Source: Ruegeria lacuscaerulensis
Lineage (GTDB): Bacteria > Pseudomonadota > Alphaproteobacteria > Rhodobacterales > Rhodobacteraceae
Assembly: GCF_013034685.1 (NCBI RefSeq)
Contig: NZ_WQGO01000003.1
Coordinates: 372,001-436,000 of the forward strand
DNA length: 64,000 nucleotides
Direction of reading: 5' to 3'
Under the pieces are notes generated by a model. It was not told where the DNA came from. It did no database searches and saw only the letters and a list, made by a program, of their open reading frames with translations. The translations under genes were made by a program, and so were the position numbers. How positions within the stretch are numbered: the stretch's first letter is position 1; every line of letters starts with the position of its first letter. Below, piece after piece: positions 45,420 through 53,353 of this stretch.

Positions 45420-45851
45420 ATGACATTGGATCTACAACCCGGCCAGAAGCTAGCACGCGGCGTGGCGCGTCATCTCAGCGCGCATGGTTTTGTTTCTGTT
45501 GAGGAATTCGTGCCGGCGCGCGGGTTGCGTGTGGACGTTATGGGGTTGGGCCCCAAGGGTGAATTGTGGGTAGTGGAATGCAAATCCAGCCGGGCGGATT
45601 ACCAATCGGATTCCAAGTGGCAGGGCTATTTGGAGTGGTGCGACCGATTCTTCTGGGCCGTGGATACCGAGTTCCCGACCGAGCTGTTGCCTGCCGAGAC
45701 TGGTCTGATCATCGCCGACGCCTATGACGCCGAGATCGTGCGCATGGCCCCAGAGGATAAGCTGGCTCCGGCGCGCCGGAAGAAGATGATCCAGAAATTT
45801 GCAACCGATGCCGCCCGAAGGCTGCACGCATTGCGAGACCCAAGGCTTTAG
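45420..45851 (+). CDS. mmcB: MmcB family DNA repair protein
   Basis: A 143-residue protein of the MmcB (DUF2357-independent, PD-(D/E)XK-like) family. The nuclease-like core is seen in LRVDVMGLGPKGELWVVECK, with Asp, Glu and Lys in the expected order. In Caulobacter crescentus an SOS-controlled mmcB contributes to mitomycin C resistance. The LexA box just upstream supports the same control here. It is divergent from the ArsR gene. Confidence 0.85.
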   Translation: MTLDLQPGQKLARGVARHLSAHGFVSVEEFVPARGLRVDVMGLGPKGELWVVECKSSRADYQSDSKWQGYLEWCDRFFWAVDTEFPTELLPAETGLIIADAYDAEIVRMAPEDKLAPARRKKMIQKFATDAARRLHALRDPRL

Positions 45852-45855
45852 CGCG

Positions 45856-46044
45856 TTAGCCTTTCACCGCCAGCGCGGCTTGCGCGGCAGCGCGAATCTC
45901 TTCGGCGATTTCTTCAGCCTCGTCGGGTTCGAAATCCATCGGGATCTCGACGCCATCAGCCTCGATGAACAGGCGCACCATGCCTTGGTCGGTCGGGCCG
46001 ATTTGCAGGTTGGCCTGAATGTCACGTTCGGTGTTGATACCCAT
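45856..46044 (-). CDS. Small conserved acidic protein
   Basis: A 62-residue protein: beta-strand-rich start (MGINTERDIQANLQIGPTDQ) and an acidic helix at the end (EPDEAEEIAEEIRAAAQAAL). No signal peptide or membrane segment. Similar short proteins occur in Rhodobacterales (perhaps the DUF6324 family). GGAGGCG lies about six bases before the ATG. Function unknown. It converges on mmcB. Confidence 0.65.
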   Translation of the reverse strand: MGINTERDIQANLQIGPTDQGMVRLFIEADGVEIPMDFEPDEAEEIAEEIRAAAQAALAVKG

Positions 46045-46121
46045 TTGCGCCTCCGGGGATGAGCGTTTGTGCTAGCGCGCAAAGACTTGAGAATCAAGCC
46101 GCTGATCGGGTCAGATGAGGA

Positions 46122-46604
46122 ATGAACGACACGGTGATCAGACTTTTTCACCCATCAGACGTTCCGTGGCTGGTCGCGCAGCACGGCCTTCTTTACGAGC
46201 GCGATGAAGGGTTCGACAAAAGCTTTGCGCGCCTTGTGCAGCAGATACTGGATGAGTTTGTGGCAACCCATGATCCCTCCTGTGATCGCGGTTGGATCGC
46301 GGAACAGGTCGGCGTTCCTCTGGGCAGTGTCTTCTGCGTGCGACTGGATGAGGTCACTGCAAAACTGCGCCTGTTCTTTCTAGTGCCCGAGGCGCGTGGA
46401 AAAGGTTTGGGTAAGCGCTTGCTGCATACCTGTATGGACCACGCCCGCGACACTGGGTTTGAGAAAATGTCGCTATGGACCCACGAAAGCCACCGTGCCG
46501 CTTGCGCGCTGTATCAGGCGACAGGATGGCAATTGACGGGTAGCAAACCGGTGCATTCTTTCGGGGTCGATCTTGTCGAACAAAGCTGGGAAATTCAGCT
46601 TTAA
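46122..46604 (+). CDS. GNAT family N-acetyltransferase
   Basis: A 160-residue acetyltransferase. The acetyl-CoA motif is LFFLVPEARGKGLGKRLLHT (R-x-x-G-x-G/A) and the C-terminal part has HRAACALYQATGWQL. The N-terminal substrate region has PWLVAQHGLLYERDEGFD, seen in MarR-fused acetyltransferases, though no MarR domain is present here. Substrate unknown. Confidence 0.87.
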   Translation: MNDTVIRLFHPSDVPWLVAQHGLLYERDEGFDKSFARLVQQILDEFVATHDPSCDRGWIAEQVGVPLGSVFCVRLDEVTAKLRLFFLVPEARGKGLGKRLLHTCMDHARDTGFEKMSLWTHESHRAACALYQATGWQLTGSKPVHSFGVDLVEQSWEIQL

Positions 46605-46651
46605 TCCTCTTGCATTCCCTCGGCGCGTTCGGTACATCGCCCCTCACGAGT

Positions 46652-46728
46652 GCCGCCTTAGCTCAGTTGGTTAGAGCGCTGGATTGTGGATCCAGAGGTC
46701 CCCTGTTCAAGCCAGGGAGGCGGTACCA
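46652..46728 (+). tRNA. tRNA-His (GTG), alphaproteobacterial form without G-1
   Basis: A 77-base cloverleaf with encoded CCA. Acceptor GCCGCCT pairs with AGGCGGT, discriminator A73. The anticodon stem CTGGA/TCCAG holds TTGTGGA, anticodon GTG at 46686-46688. Base -1 is T and base 73 is A, so the usual G-1:C73 pair is missing, as known for a large alphaproteobacterial clade. Confidence 0.95.
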
Positions 46729-46813
46729 TCTCCCTCATCATCGGTTGAATAATTACAAGGCTGCTTGTCCGGCTGAATGCATGTGCATTGCTGTTCGCGG
46801 CGGCGATTTTTCC

Positions 46814-47212
46814 TTAGACCGAGATCTTACCAGACAGAATTCCTGCAAAGAAGGTGATCAGCCAAAGCGCAACCCAGATCCACAGGAGCGGCTGTTTCTT
46901 GATCCGGCCGTGTCGGATCAAAGGAAAAGACAGGGCCGCGCCCGCCAGAGGGAACAGAGCCGTGAATGGCACCAGTGAAAATATCAGCGGCAACATGAAA
47001 GGCAGGGTAAAAGCTGCCATTAGAAACGACAGCCCGACATAGGCCAGTGTGACAACCGGGCCGGCCTGAGACTCGCCGACGAGGAACGGAATGGACGATA
47101 CCAGCATCAGCGCCGCTGTTAACGGAGCCGAGATGACAAGCGCCAGGGCAGCACAGGTGCAAAGGCTGCAGAAGGGCTTGGTGGTATCAAAATTCCAAGT
47201 TCTGAGCTTCAC
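46814..47212 (-). CDS. Predicted membrane protein, unknown function
   Basis: A 132-residue protein with about four membrane helices (from residue 18 onward, nearly continuous hydrophobic segments) and few charged residues. It starts with GTG 47212, nine bases after GAGG. No family recognised. It lies between tRNA-His and the amino acid ABC operon, on the same strand as the latter with a 112-base gap. Confidence 0.55.
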   Translation of the reverse strand: MKLRTWNFDTTKPFCSLCTCAALALVISAPLTAALMLVSSIPFLVGESQAGPVVTLAYVGLSFLMAAFTLPFMLPLIFSLVPFTALFPLAGAALSFPLIRHGRIKKQPLLWIWVALWLITFFAGILSGKISV

Positions 47213-47324
47213 GAAGAAACGCCTCGGGGTGTTGGCCGGCGAAGCTGCGGGGCCGCTCTGCGGTGGCGTGCTTTCGGGACCACTGCCAGAACCGCATCAA
47301 AGCCCGCGACAGGAATGCTGTGTC

Positions 47325-48131
47325 TCAGCGGGCCAGATTTAGTCTCAACTTCATCTTGCTGCGTTTGGCCACGGGCAGGTGCCGGTTTAGGTGTTTGTTC
47401 ACCAGCCCAAAGCCCCAGATCACCACTAGAGTCAGCAGAATGAAATAGAAGGCCAGAATAGGGTAGGGGATGAACGGATTGAATGTCTTGTCCGCGAAAT
47501 AGCCCGCGTAATAAAGCGCATCGCCTCGTTGTTGCCAGACTGGGAAGGCCGAGAAGAAGACCAGCGTGGTGGCGTGGAACAAAAAGATTGCCTCATTTGT
47601 GTAGGCAGGCCAGGCAAGCCGCAGCATGGTCGGCCAAATGATACGGCGAAACCGCGACCAGCCGGTCATTCCATAGGCGTCTGCAGCCTCAATATCGCCC
47701 TTGGGGATCGAGCGTAGGGCACCATAGAAGATCTCGCCTGAATATGCGGCGGTGTTGCAGAACAACACGATCAACGCTCCCAGCCAGGCAGAGGTCAGTG
47801 CGTCGAAGAAGGGAAAACTCTGCTTGAGGGACAGGAAGAAGAAGTAGGCAAAGAAAAACTGGATGAACAGAGGAGATCCCCGGAACAGGAAAATGAACCA
47901 CTCGGACGGTTTGCGCAGCCATTTCTTGCTTGACGCTTTGCCAACGGCCAGCGCTGTAGCCAGAAAGAACCCGGTCGCCAGCGCCATGGTCCCGAAATAA
48001 ATATTCCAGATCATGCCCGAACCGATCAGGGTGAATTGCTCGCATAGTGTAAAATCATTGCGCGGCAGAAGGCGTTCACCGATGCCGACCGAGCGAAGCG
48101 CATAGTCCTGGATGGTCTGGACGCAGCTCAT
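47325..48131 (-). CDS. Polar amino acid ABC transporter permease (HisM type)
   Basis: A 268-residue permease with about five helices. The EAA region is IPKGDIEAADAYGMTGWSRFRRIIWP, and FLFRGSPLFIQFFFAYF is the family's RGTPLLVQ-like motif. It forms a heterodimeric channel with the upstream permease, whose stop it overlaps by four bases. Basic or polar amino acids (such as arginine, ornithine, histidine) are likely substrates by family. Confidence 0.87.
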   Translation of the reverse strand: MSCVQTIQDYALRSVGIGERLLPRNDFTLCEQFTLIGSGMIWNIYFGTMALATGFFLATALAVGKASSKKWLRKPSEWFIFLFRGSPLFIQFFFAYFFFLSLKQSFPFFDALTSAWLGALIVLFCNTAAYSGEIFYGALRSIPKGDIEAADAYGMTGWSRFRRIIWPTMLRLAWPAYTNEAIFLFHATTLVFFSAFPVWQQRGDALYYAGYFADKTFNPFIPYPILAFYFILLTLVVIWGFGLVNKHLNRHLPVAKRSKMKLRLNLAR

Positions 48132-48943
48132 GCGGTGGTCTCCTTGCGCAGAAGCTCTCCGCCTGCGGTGGCTTGTCCGTGCGACAGGCGACGCATCAAC
48201 CGTTCAAGGCCGATTTCCGAGACGCGGGTCATGCCCAGGTAAAACACGAGCAGAGCAAGGAAGTACCACATACGCCAGTCGCCGTGCGGGTATTGGGTGA
48301 ATTTCGGGTTTTTGAACGACCCCAGTTCGCGGGCCCAATAAACGATGTCTTCGATGCCCAGCAGGAACAGCAACGGTGTGGCTTTGATCAGCACCATCCA
48401 AAGGTTCGACAGGCCGGGCAGGGCGTAGACCCACATCTGTGGTACCAGAATGCGCCAGAATGTCTGGCGGCGGGTCATACCGTAAGCTTCGGCGGTTTCC
48501 AGTTGCGCATGCGGGACGGCGCGCATGCCGCCAAACAGAACATTGGCGGCAAATGCGCCAAACACGATTGAAAAAGTAATAACGGCCAGGAAAAAGCCAT
48601 AGGTCTCGTGAACCCATTCGGGTGCAGTTCCAAGCGGCAGTTTGGCGGCCTGACAAACGATGAAATCATTGCCCTGTCGAACGGGGTCAGTCCATTCGGG
48701 GCAAAGAATCTTGTGGCGCGTCCATTCGAATGCCTGATCCAGCGCTATCACGAAGAACATGAAGAACGCGATATCCGGCACACCGCGAACGATGGCGATA
48801 TAGCCTTTGCCCAACATGGCAAGCGGTGGAAAATGTGACCGCGCGGCCATGGCCCCCAGAAAGCCGAACCCCAATGCAACCGGGGCGGTGATCGCCAGCA
48901 GCAGCAGGACCTTGAAGAAGGATAGATAAAACAGCCAATGCAC
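48128..48943 (-). CDS. Polar amino acid ABC transporter permease (HisQ type)
   Basis: A permease of at least 271 residues. The EAA region reads VPHAQLETAEAYGMTRRQTFWRILVP, and AIVRGVPDIAFFMFFV is the RGVPD motif of HisQ-type subunits. The only usual start in frame is GTG 48943, but coding-like sequence continues upstream (TDPETLGTFRWFACYLTNG) to a stop near the SBP hairpin with no ATG, GTG or TTG. The true start may be non-standard, or the upstream part may be untranslated. A strong stem-loop separates it from the binding-protein gene. Confidence 0.82.
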   Translation of the reverse strand: MHWLFYLSFFKVLLLLAITAPVALGFGFLGAMAARSHFPPLAMLGKGYIAIVRGVPDIAFFMFFVIALDQAFEWTRHKILCPEWTDPVRQGNDFIVCQAAKLPLGTAPEWVHETYGFFLAVITFSIVFGAFAANVLFGGMRAVPHAQLETAEAYGMTRRQTFWRILVPQMWVYALPGLSNLWMVLIKATPLLFLLGIEDIVYWARELGSFKNPKFTQYPHGDWRMWYFLALLVFYLGMTRVSEIGLERLMRRLSHGQATAGGELLRKETTA

Positions 48944-49040
48944 ACCGTTGGTCAGGTAACAGGCAAACCAACGGAACGTGCCGAGTGTTTCGGGATCGGT
49001 GCAGAACGAGAAAATGGCGGGCCTCTTTGACTTGCAAGGG

Positions 49041-49079
49041 CTCTGAGGCGGCGCGCCCTAAGTAAGGCGCGCCGCAGAG
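49041..49079 (-). terminator. Strong stem-loop between binding protein and permease genes
   Basis: On either strand, CTCTG-(AGG)-CGGCGCGCC pairs with GGCGCGCCG-CAGAG around the loop CTAAGTAA. It starts five bases after the stop of the binding-protein gene on the minus strand. There is no T run, so it is better read as an mRNA-stabilising or attenuating structure than as a full terminator. Confidence 0.6.
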
Positions 49080-49083
49080 TTTA

Positions 49084-49797
49084 TCAGAAGGTCGAGGACA
49101 CTTCCCACTTAGTGATCAGCGCGTTCAGGCTGCCATCGTCCTTCATGGACTGGATGGCCGCGTTGAACTTCTCTTTCAGCTCACCATCGGATTCGCGGAT
49201 ACCCATTCCGACACCGCCGCCCAGCGGAACGTCGTCACCCACAAAAAGCAGGCCCGAGCCATCTTCGGTAAAGGGTGCCAGGAACGACCGGTCAGCAAGG
49301 ACTGCATCCGCTTCGCCGTTGCGCACAGCAGCAATGGTTTCCTCGGGGCTGGCGAACTCAACCAGAGTTGCACCGGAATCGGCCACATAACCCGCCTGAA
49401 TCGTGCCGGTCTGGGCGGCGATCACACCACCAGCCAGGTCCACGCCATCAGACATGGCGATATAGGCCGACGGATCCGGCGGCGTGTAGTTCTGGGTAAA
49501 GTCGATGACTTCGTCACGCTCATCGGTGATCGACATGCCGGCGATGATTGCGTCGTAGTTGCCCGAGACGAGGTTCGGAATGATCGAATCCCAGTCATTC
49601 TTGACCCACTCGCATTCCAGACCTGCGCGTTTGCACAGCTCATCGCCCAGTTCACGCTCGAACCCGTCGATTTCGCCAGCGTCGTTGACGAAGTTCCACG
49701 GCGCATAGGCGCCTTCGGTGCCCAGACGAACGGTGTCCGCCATGGCCATGCCGGCGCTCAGCGCCAAGGCCGCAGTGGTCAGAATCAGTTTTTTCAT
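49084..49797 (-). CDS. Polar amino acid ABC transporter periplasmic binding protein
   Basis: A 237-residue binding protein of family 3. Signal peptide MKKLILTTAALALSAGMAMA. The mature start VRLGTEGAYAPWNFVNDAGE and FERELGDELCKRAGLECEWV are typical of lysine/arginine/ornithine and histidine binding proteins, with IIAGMSITDERDEVIDFTQN following. It lies 32 bases after the ATPase gene. Exact substrate unknown. Confidence 0.9.
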   Translation of the reverse strand: MKKLILTTAALALSAGMAMADTVRLGTEGAYAPWNFVNDAGEIDGFERELGDELCKRAGLECEWVKNDWDSIIPNLVSGNYDAIIAGMSITDERDEVIDFTQNYTPPDPSAYIAMSDGVDLAGGVIAAQTGTIQAGYVADSGATLVEFASPEETIAAVRNGEADAVLADRSFLAPFTEDGSGLLFVGDDVPLGGGVGMGIRESDGELKEKFNAAIQSMKDDGSLNALITKWEVSSTF

Positions 49798-49829
49798 TGG
49801 TTACTCCCCAGTTTAGTTCTGTCCTGAAT

Positions 49830-50606
49830 TTATGCCGCCATAGTGGCGGATAGAAAGCCCTGAAGCCGTTCGGATTCAGGGGTGGTGAAGATATCTTCCG
49901 GCAGGCCTTCTTCTTCGATGAGGCCCTGATGCAGAAAGACGACATGGCTAGAGATATCAGCAGCCATCTTCATGTCGTGGGTCACGATGATCATGGTGCG
50001 GCCTTCGGCAGCCAGATCCTTAATCACCTTAATCACTTCCTGTTCCAGTTCGGGGTCCAGCGCCGAGGTGGGCTCGTCAAACAGCAGGGCCTCGGGCTCC
50101 ATGCACAGCCCGCGTGCAATGGCGGCGCGTTGCTGCTGCCCGCCCGAAAGCTGCGCCGGGTAGACATCACATTTGTCGCCAATGCCCACTTTTTCCAGGT
50201 ATTTTCGGGCGCTGTCCTCAACTTCGGCCTTGTCGCGGCCCAAAACGGTGACGGGGGCCTCCATCACGTTTTGCAAGATGGTCATATGGGACCACAGGTT
50301 GAATTGCTGGAACACCATCGACAGATTGGTGCGGATGCGCAGGACCTGTTTGGGGTCGGCGGGGCGGCGGTTGTGGCCCGAACCGCTCCACTGAACCGGT
50401 TCTCCCTTGAACAGGATTTCGCCCTGTTGGCTGTCTTCCAACAGGTTGCAGCAGCGCAGTAGTGTAGATTTTCCGGACCCGGACGATCCGATCAGCGATA
50501 CGACATCGCCACGTCTGGCCGTAATATCCACCCCTTTCAGCACCTCAAGATTGCCGAAGCTTTTGTGTAGGTTCTTGATCTCGATGACCGGAGTGGAATC
50601 TGTCAC
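49830..50606 (-). CDS. Polar amino acid ABC transporter ATPase (HisP type)
   Basis: A 258-residue ATPase: Walker A GSSGSGKST, signature LSGGQQQR, Walker B LLFDEPTSALD. It contains the HisP-type insert ending SMVFQQFNLWSHMTI. It energises uptake by the two permeases downstream. First gene of the set ATPase, binding protein, two permeases. The 125 bases upstream hold the presumed promoter. Confidence 0.93.
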   Translation of the reverse strand: MTDSTPVIEIKNLHKSFGNLEVLKGVDITARRGDVVSLIGSSGSGKSTLLRCCNLLEDSQQGEILFKGEPVQWSGSGHNRRPADPKQVLRIRTNLSMVFQQFNLWSHMTILQNVMEAPVTVLGRDKAEVEDSARKYLEKVGIGDKCDVYPAQLSGGQQQRAAIARGLCMEPEALLFDEPTSALDPELEQEVIKVIKDLAAEGRTMIIVTHDMKMAADISSHVVFLHQGLIEEEGLPEDIFTTPESERLQGFLSATMAA

Positions 50607-50731
50607 GGGCGACCTGAGTGTTATTAGTGTTGGTGCGGTACTAGGGCTTAAAAATCAGCCTAATGCAATGCGCAAATGACATATATGAGGTCTGAAACCG
50701 TCAAATTGACCAGACGTTCTGGTCGAATCGA

Positions 50732-51484
50732 TCAGGGATTGAGCAGCTTGGCAGCATCCTGCGAAGGGTTGGGGATGGCTAGATAGTCCCGGGCCGGTAT
50801 CTCGATCAGATCCAAAAGGTGCAATGCATTGCGGTCGCGCGGGGATAAGGCGTTGATCGCACGCCGAACAGCTTGAGTTACGGCGGCCGCATCTTGAGAG
50901 CGCGATGTGATATAGGGCAGCGCCGGAGTGGGGGCTGTTGCCTCGACATCCCGCAATGCGGTTCCCAGCTTAGTGTGTTCCTTCAGCATCAACCAGGTTA
51001 GCGCATCCAGCGCTGCGAAATCGGCCAGACCTTCGGCAACAGCGCGCGCTGAGTTGGCATGTGCGCCCGTTTCCAAAGCAGACATCGGGCGTAGGCCTAA
51101 ATCCTCTAAGTGTACCAAGGGCCCGGTCCATCCAGACTGAGAAAGCGGCTCATTATAGGCAAAAACACCACGTGATAGTTCGGCCAAGTCGCGCGGGTCC
51201 TGAGTTCGTGCCACAAAAACCGATCGATAGTGGCCCGGTGGGCATCCCGAAAGCCCATGATCCGGTGTGCCTACCAGTTGCACACGATCTTGCAAATGGG
51301 TACGATAGGGCATTCCGCAGGTCTGCGCGAACAACAGGTCAGGGCTTTGCCAAACCTCCCAGGCGTCGACATCGCGGGTCAGTTCGACAGGTCCATAGCC
51401 CAGATTGTCTCGGATCAGGGTCCAAAAGCGGTCGTGGGCAGGCCGCAGGCCGGGCATGTCGTACATGCCCAGCATCGCAATCAC
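50732..51484 (-). CDS. PhnD-like substrate-binding protein without signal peptide
   Basis: A 250-residue protein of the phosphate/phosphonate binding-protein (PhnD-like) fold. Seen are DLLFAQTCGMPYRTHLQDRV, VFAYNEPLSQSGWTGPLVHL and DFAALDALTWLMLKEH, which fit the two-lobed fold and its hinge. Most family members are exported; this one starts MIAMLGMYDMPGLRPAHDRF with no signal peptide, so it may be cytoplasmic. No permease is nearby. It overlaps the TerB gene upstream by four bases. Confidence 0.75.
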   Translation of the reverse strand: MIAMLGMYDMPGLRPAHDRFWTLIRDNLGYGPVELTRDVDAWEVWQSPDLLFAQTCGMPYRTHLQDRVQLVGTPDHGLSGCPPGHYRSVFVARTQDPRDLAELSRGVFAYNEPLSQSGWTGPLVHLEDLGLRPMSALETGAHANSARAVAEGLADFAALDALTWLMLKEHTKLGTALRDVEATAPTPALPYITSRSQDAAAVTQAVRRAINALSPRDRNALHLLDLIEIPARDYLAIPNPSQDAAKLLNP

Positions 51485-51918
51485 GACTTGGCGGCCTTTT
51501 GTCTGGCCAGCGCGGAATCCACATCGCTGACGCCAAGCAAGCTAACCACAAGTCGTAGCAGCGAGTCCTCCTCGCCGGTGCGGTGCCCATCAGCCAGCGC
51601 TACAGACCAGAGCGCCTGTACGACGGCTAGACGGTCGTCATAAGCCACGGCTTCTTTGATGGCGCGGGTAAAGCGCACGGTATCGGGGGCCTCGGACTCA
51701 AGGTTTTCGGCGCGGGCGCGCAGACCGGCCGCCTCGAACGGGGACAGGCCATAGCGTTCGGCGGAAATTCGGTCGATTCGCGCCATTTCGCTGTCGGCAT
51801 AGTCATTGTCAGACCGCGCGATGCGCACCAGCAGCGCCGTTAGGGCAAGGCGGGCATCATCATCGACAAGTGGGTCGGGCTGGGGCTGCGTGAGCCGGGA
51901 CAAGAAATCACTGAACAT
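51481..51918 (-). CDS. TerB family (tellurite resistance/DjlA-like) protein
   Basis: A 145-residue helical protein with a TerB-like domain: ARLALTALLVRIARSDNDYADSE and the later YDDRLAVVQALWSVALADGHRTGEED. The acidic D-x-D-Y and ADG motifs are the family's metal-binding-like sites. It resembles the next gene upstream, with similar spacing of motifs, so the two may be an old duplication. It overlaps the PhnD-like gene by four bases. Confidence 0.82.
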   Translation of the reverse strand: MFSDFLSRLTQPQPDPLVDDDARLALTALLVRIARSDNDYADSEMARIDRISAERYGLSPFEAAGLRARAENLESEAPDTVRFTRAIKEAVAYDDRLAVVQALWSVALADGHRTGEEDSLLRLVVSLLGVSDVDSALARQKAAKS

Positions 51919-51938
51919 GGGTCAGATATAGATTGGGC

Positions 51939-52388
51939 CTAAGCCTCTTCCAAGCGCCTTTGCACCCGTTCGCGGGCTGTCTGGCTGTCATTATAGCTGA
52001 GCCCCATCGAAATACGGGCCTCTTCCACGATTTTCATCTCTCCCTCATCTGACTTTCCGTCGGCCAACACGACTTCCCACAAGGCGTCAAGCGCGGCGAG
52101 GCGTTCGTGCAGATCTGTGGTTTCGCGGATCAGCTTGCCGAACGTGTCGGTTTCTGGCGCGGCAGCGTGTAGCTTTTCGCAGGTGGCGCGAACCTTGGCG
52201 GCCTCGATCGCGTTATGCTGATAGAGCCGCGCAAGAATGCGGTCGATCAGGCTGATCTCTTCCAGTTTATAGTCCCGGTCCGCTTGCGCGACCCGCACCA
52301 TGAGAGCCCCAAGGGCCAATTCGGCATCGGGGTCGGGTAGGGCATCGTGTTGGGGCGGGCGAAAGGCCTGAAAGAACTTTTTCAACAT
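51939..52388 (-). CDS. TerB family protein
   Basis: A 149-residue TerB-domain protein starting MLKKFFQAFRPPQHDALPDP. Family motifs: ELALGALMVRVAQADRDYKLEE and ERLAALDALWEVVLADGKSDEGE. ATG 52388 is preferred as it starts the typical N-terminus; ATG 52406 is possible and neither has a clear ribosome site. It precedes the second TerB gene by 20 bases. Such proteins sit near membranes in some species; function is not clear. Confidence 0.82.
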   Translation of the reverse strand: MLKKFFQAFRPPQHDALPDPDAELALGALMVRVAQADRDYKLEEISLIDRILARLYQHNAIEAAKVRATCEKLHAAAPETDTFGKLIRETTDLHERLAALDALWEVVLADGKSDEGEMKIVEEARISMGLSYNDSQTARERVQRRLEEA

Positions 52389-52410
52389 AGCGTGAGGATA
52401 TTCCATATTT

Positions 52411-52435
52411 TGTAGTCCGCCAAGCACGGACTACA
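52411..52435. repeat. Perfect inverted repeat upstream of the TerB genes
   Basis: TGTAGTCCG and CGGACTACA are perfect 9-base inverted arms around the 7-base loop CCAAGCA. It lies 22 bases upstream of the first TerB gene and 57 bases downstream of the PEP-mutase-family gene stop. It lacks a T run, so an operator or mRNA leader hairpin is as likely as a terminator. Confidence 0.5.
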
Positions 52436-52491
52436 GGCCATAGCCTCAAATTGACATTTCTTTGCCGGGCGTCGCCTTGCGTGGCGGGGCG

Positions 52492-53259
52492 TCAGCCCAA
52501 GGCCGCTGCGGCCTGTTCCTGTAGCCATGCCACCATTTTGCGATAGGGCACAGGGCCATAGCTGATCCGCGCAACCCCCAGCTTGGCCAAAGTTGCGGTG
52601 TCGGGAGTGCCGGGCAGGGCAATGATGTTCACCGGCAGATCCGTGGCCTCACACAGGCGACCGATCATTGCTTCATCCTTTAAACCGGGGGCAAAGAACC
52701 CGCTGGCACCTGCATCAGCATAGGCTTTGGCTCGGGCGATGGCATCGTTCAGCATGGCGTCGTCATGGGTGTCCGGCTGCGCCTTAAGGAAGATATCGGT
52801 CCGCGCGTTGACAAAGGCTGGGATACCGGCGGCATCACAACCCGCGCGCATCGCGGCCACGCGGGTCGCCTGCGTTTCGATGTCAAACAGGTCCTTGGTG
52901 CCGATGATCTGATCTTCGAAATTGAAACCGATGACCCCGGTCTCCAGCGCGCGCTGTACGTTATCCGAAATGCCCGCCGCATCCGTGGCATAAGCCCCTT
53001 CGAAATCCAGCGTCACTGGAAGGTCCACCGCACCGATGATGCGCCGGGCGTTGTCCAACACATAATCCATAGGAATGTTCTGACCGTCCCCGAAACCCTG
53101 CGCCATCGCAACTGGTGCGCTGCCCGTGGCCAAGGCTTTGGCCCCGGCATCCTGCACGGCCTTGGCGCTGCCCGCGTCCCAGATATTGTAGAGGATCACC
53201 GGATTGCCCTTTTGATGCAGGGCGGCAAAGGTCTTGGCGCGGGTGGTTTGATCGGTCAT
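52492..53259 (-). CDS. Isocitrate lyase/PEP mutase family protein
   Basis: A 255-residue TIM-barrel enzyme. ILYNIWDAGSAKAVQDAGAK, PVTLDFEGAYATD (in place of the D-x-E-x-G-YG of active members) and GFNFEDQIIG are visible, with VNARTDIFL. The family includes PEP mutase, oxaloacetate decarboxylase-like and methylisocitrate lyase-like enzymes; the classical KKCGH loop is absent, so no specific reaction is given. ATG 53259 has GGAG seven bases upstream; longer in-frame extension is rejected. Confidence 0.82.
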   Translation of the reverse strand: MTDQTTRAKTFAALHQKGNPVILYNIWDAGSAKAVQDAGAKALATGSAPVAMAQGFGDGQNIPMDYVLDNARRIIGAVDLPVTLDFEGAYATDAAGISDNVQRALETGVIGFNFEDQIIGTKDLFDIETQATRVAAMRAGCDAAGIPAFVNARTDIFLKAQPDTHDDAMLNDAIARAKAYADAGASGFFAPGLKDEAMIGRLCEATDLPVNIIALPGTPDTATLAKLGVARISYGPVPYRKMVAWLQEQAAAALG

Positions 53260-53353
53260 GGCAGGGCTCCTGTCTTGAAATTTGAAGACAGTTAACCCTG
53301 CAAAGGGACGTTTCGAACAGAAAAATCGAAAGCGCCCCTCACTTTGAGGTGAC

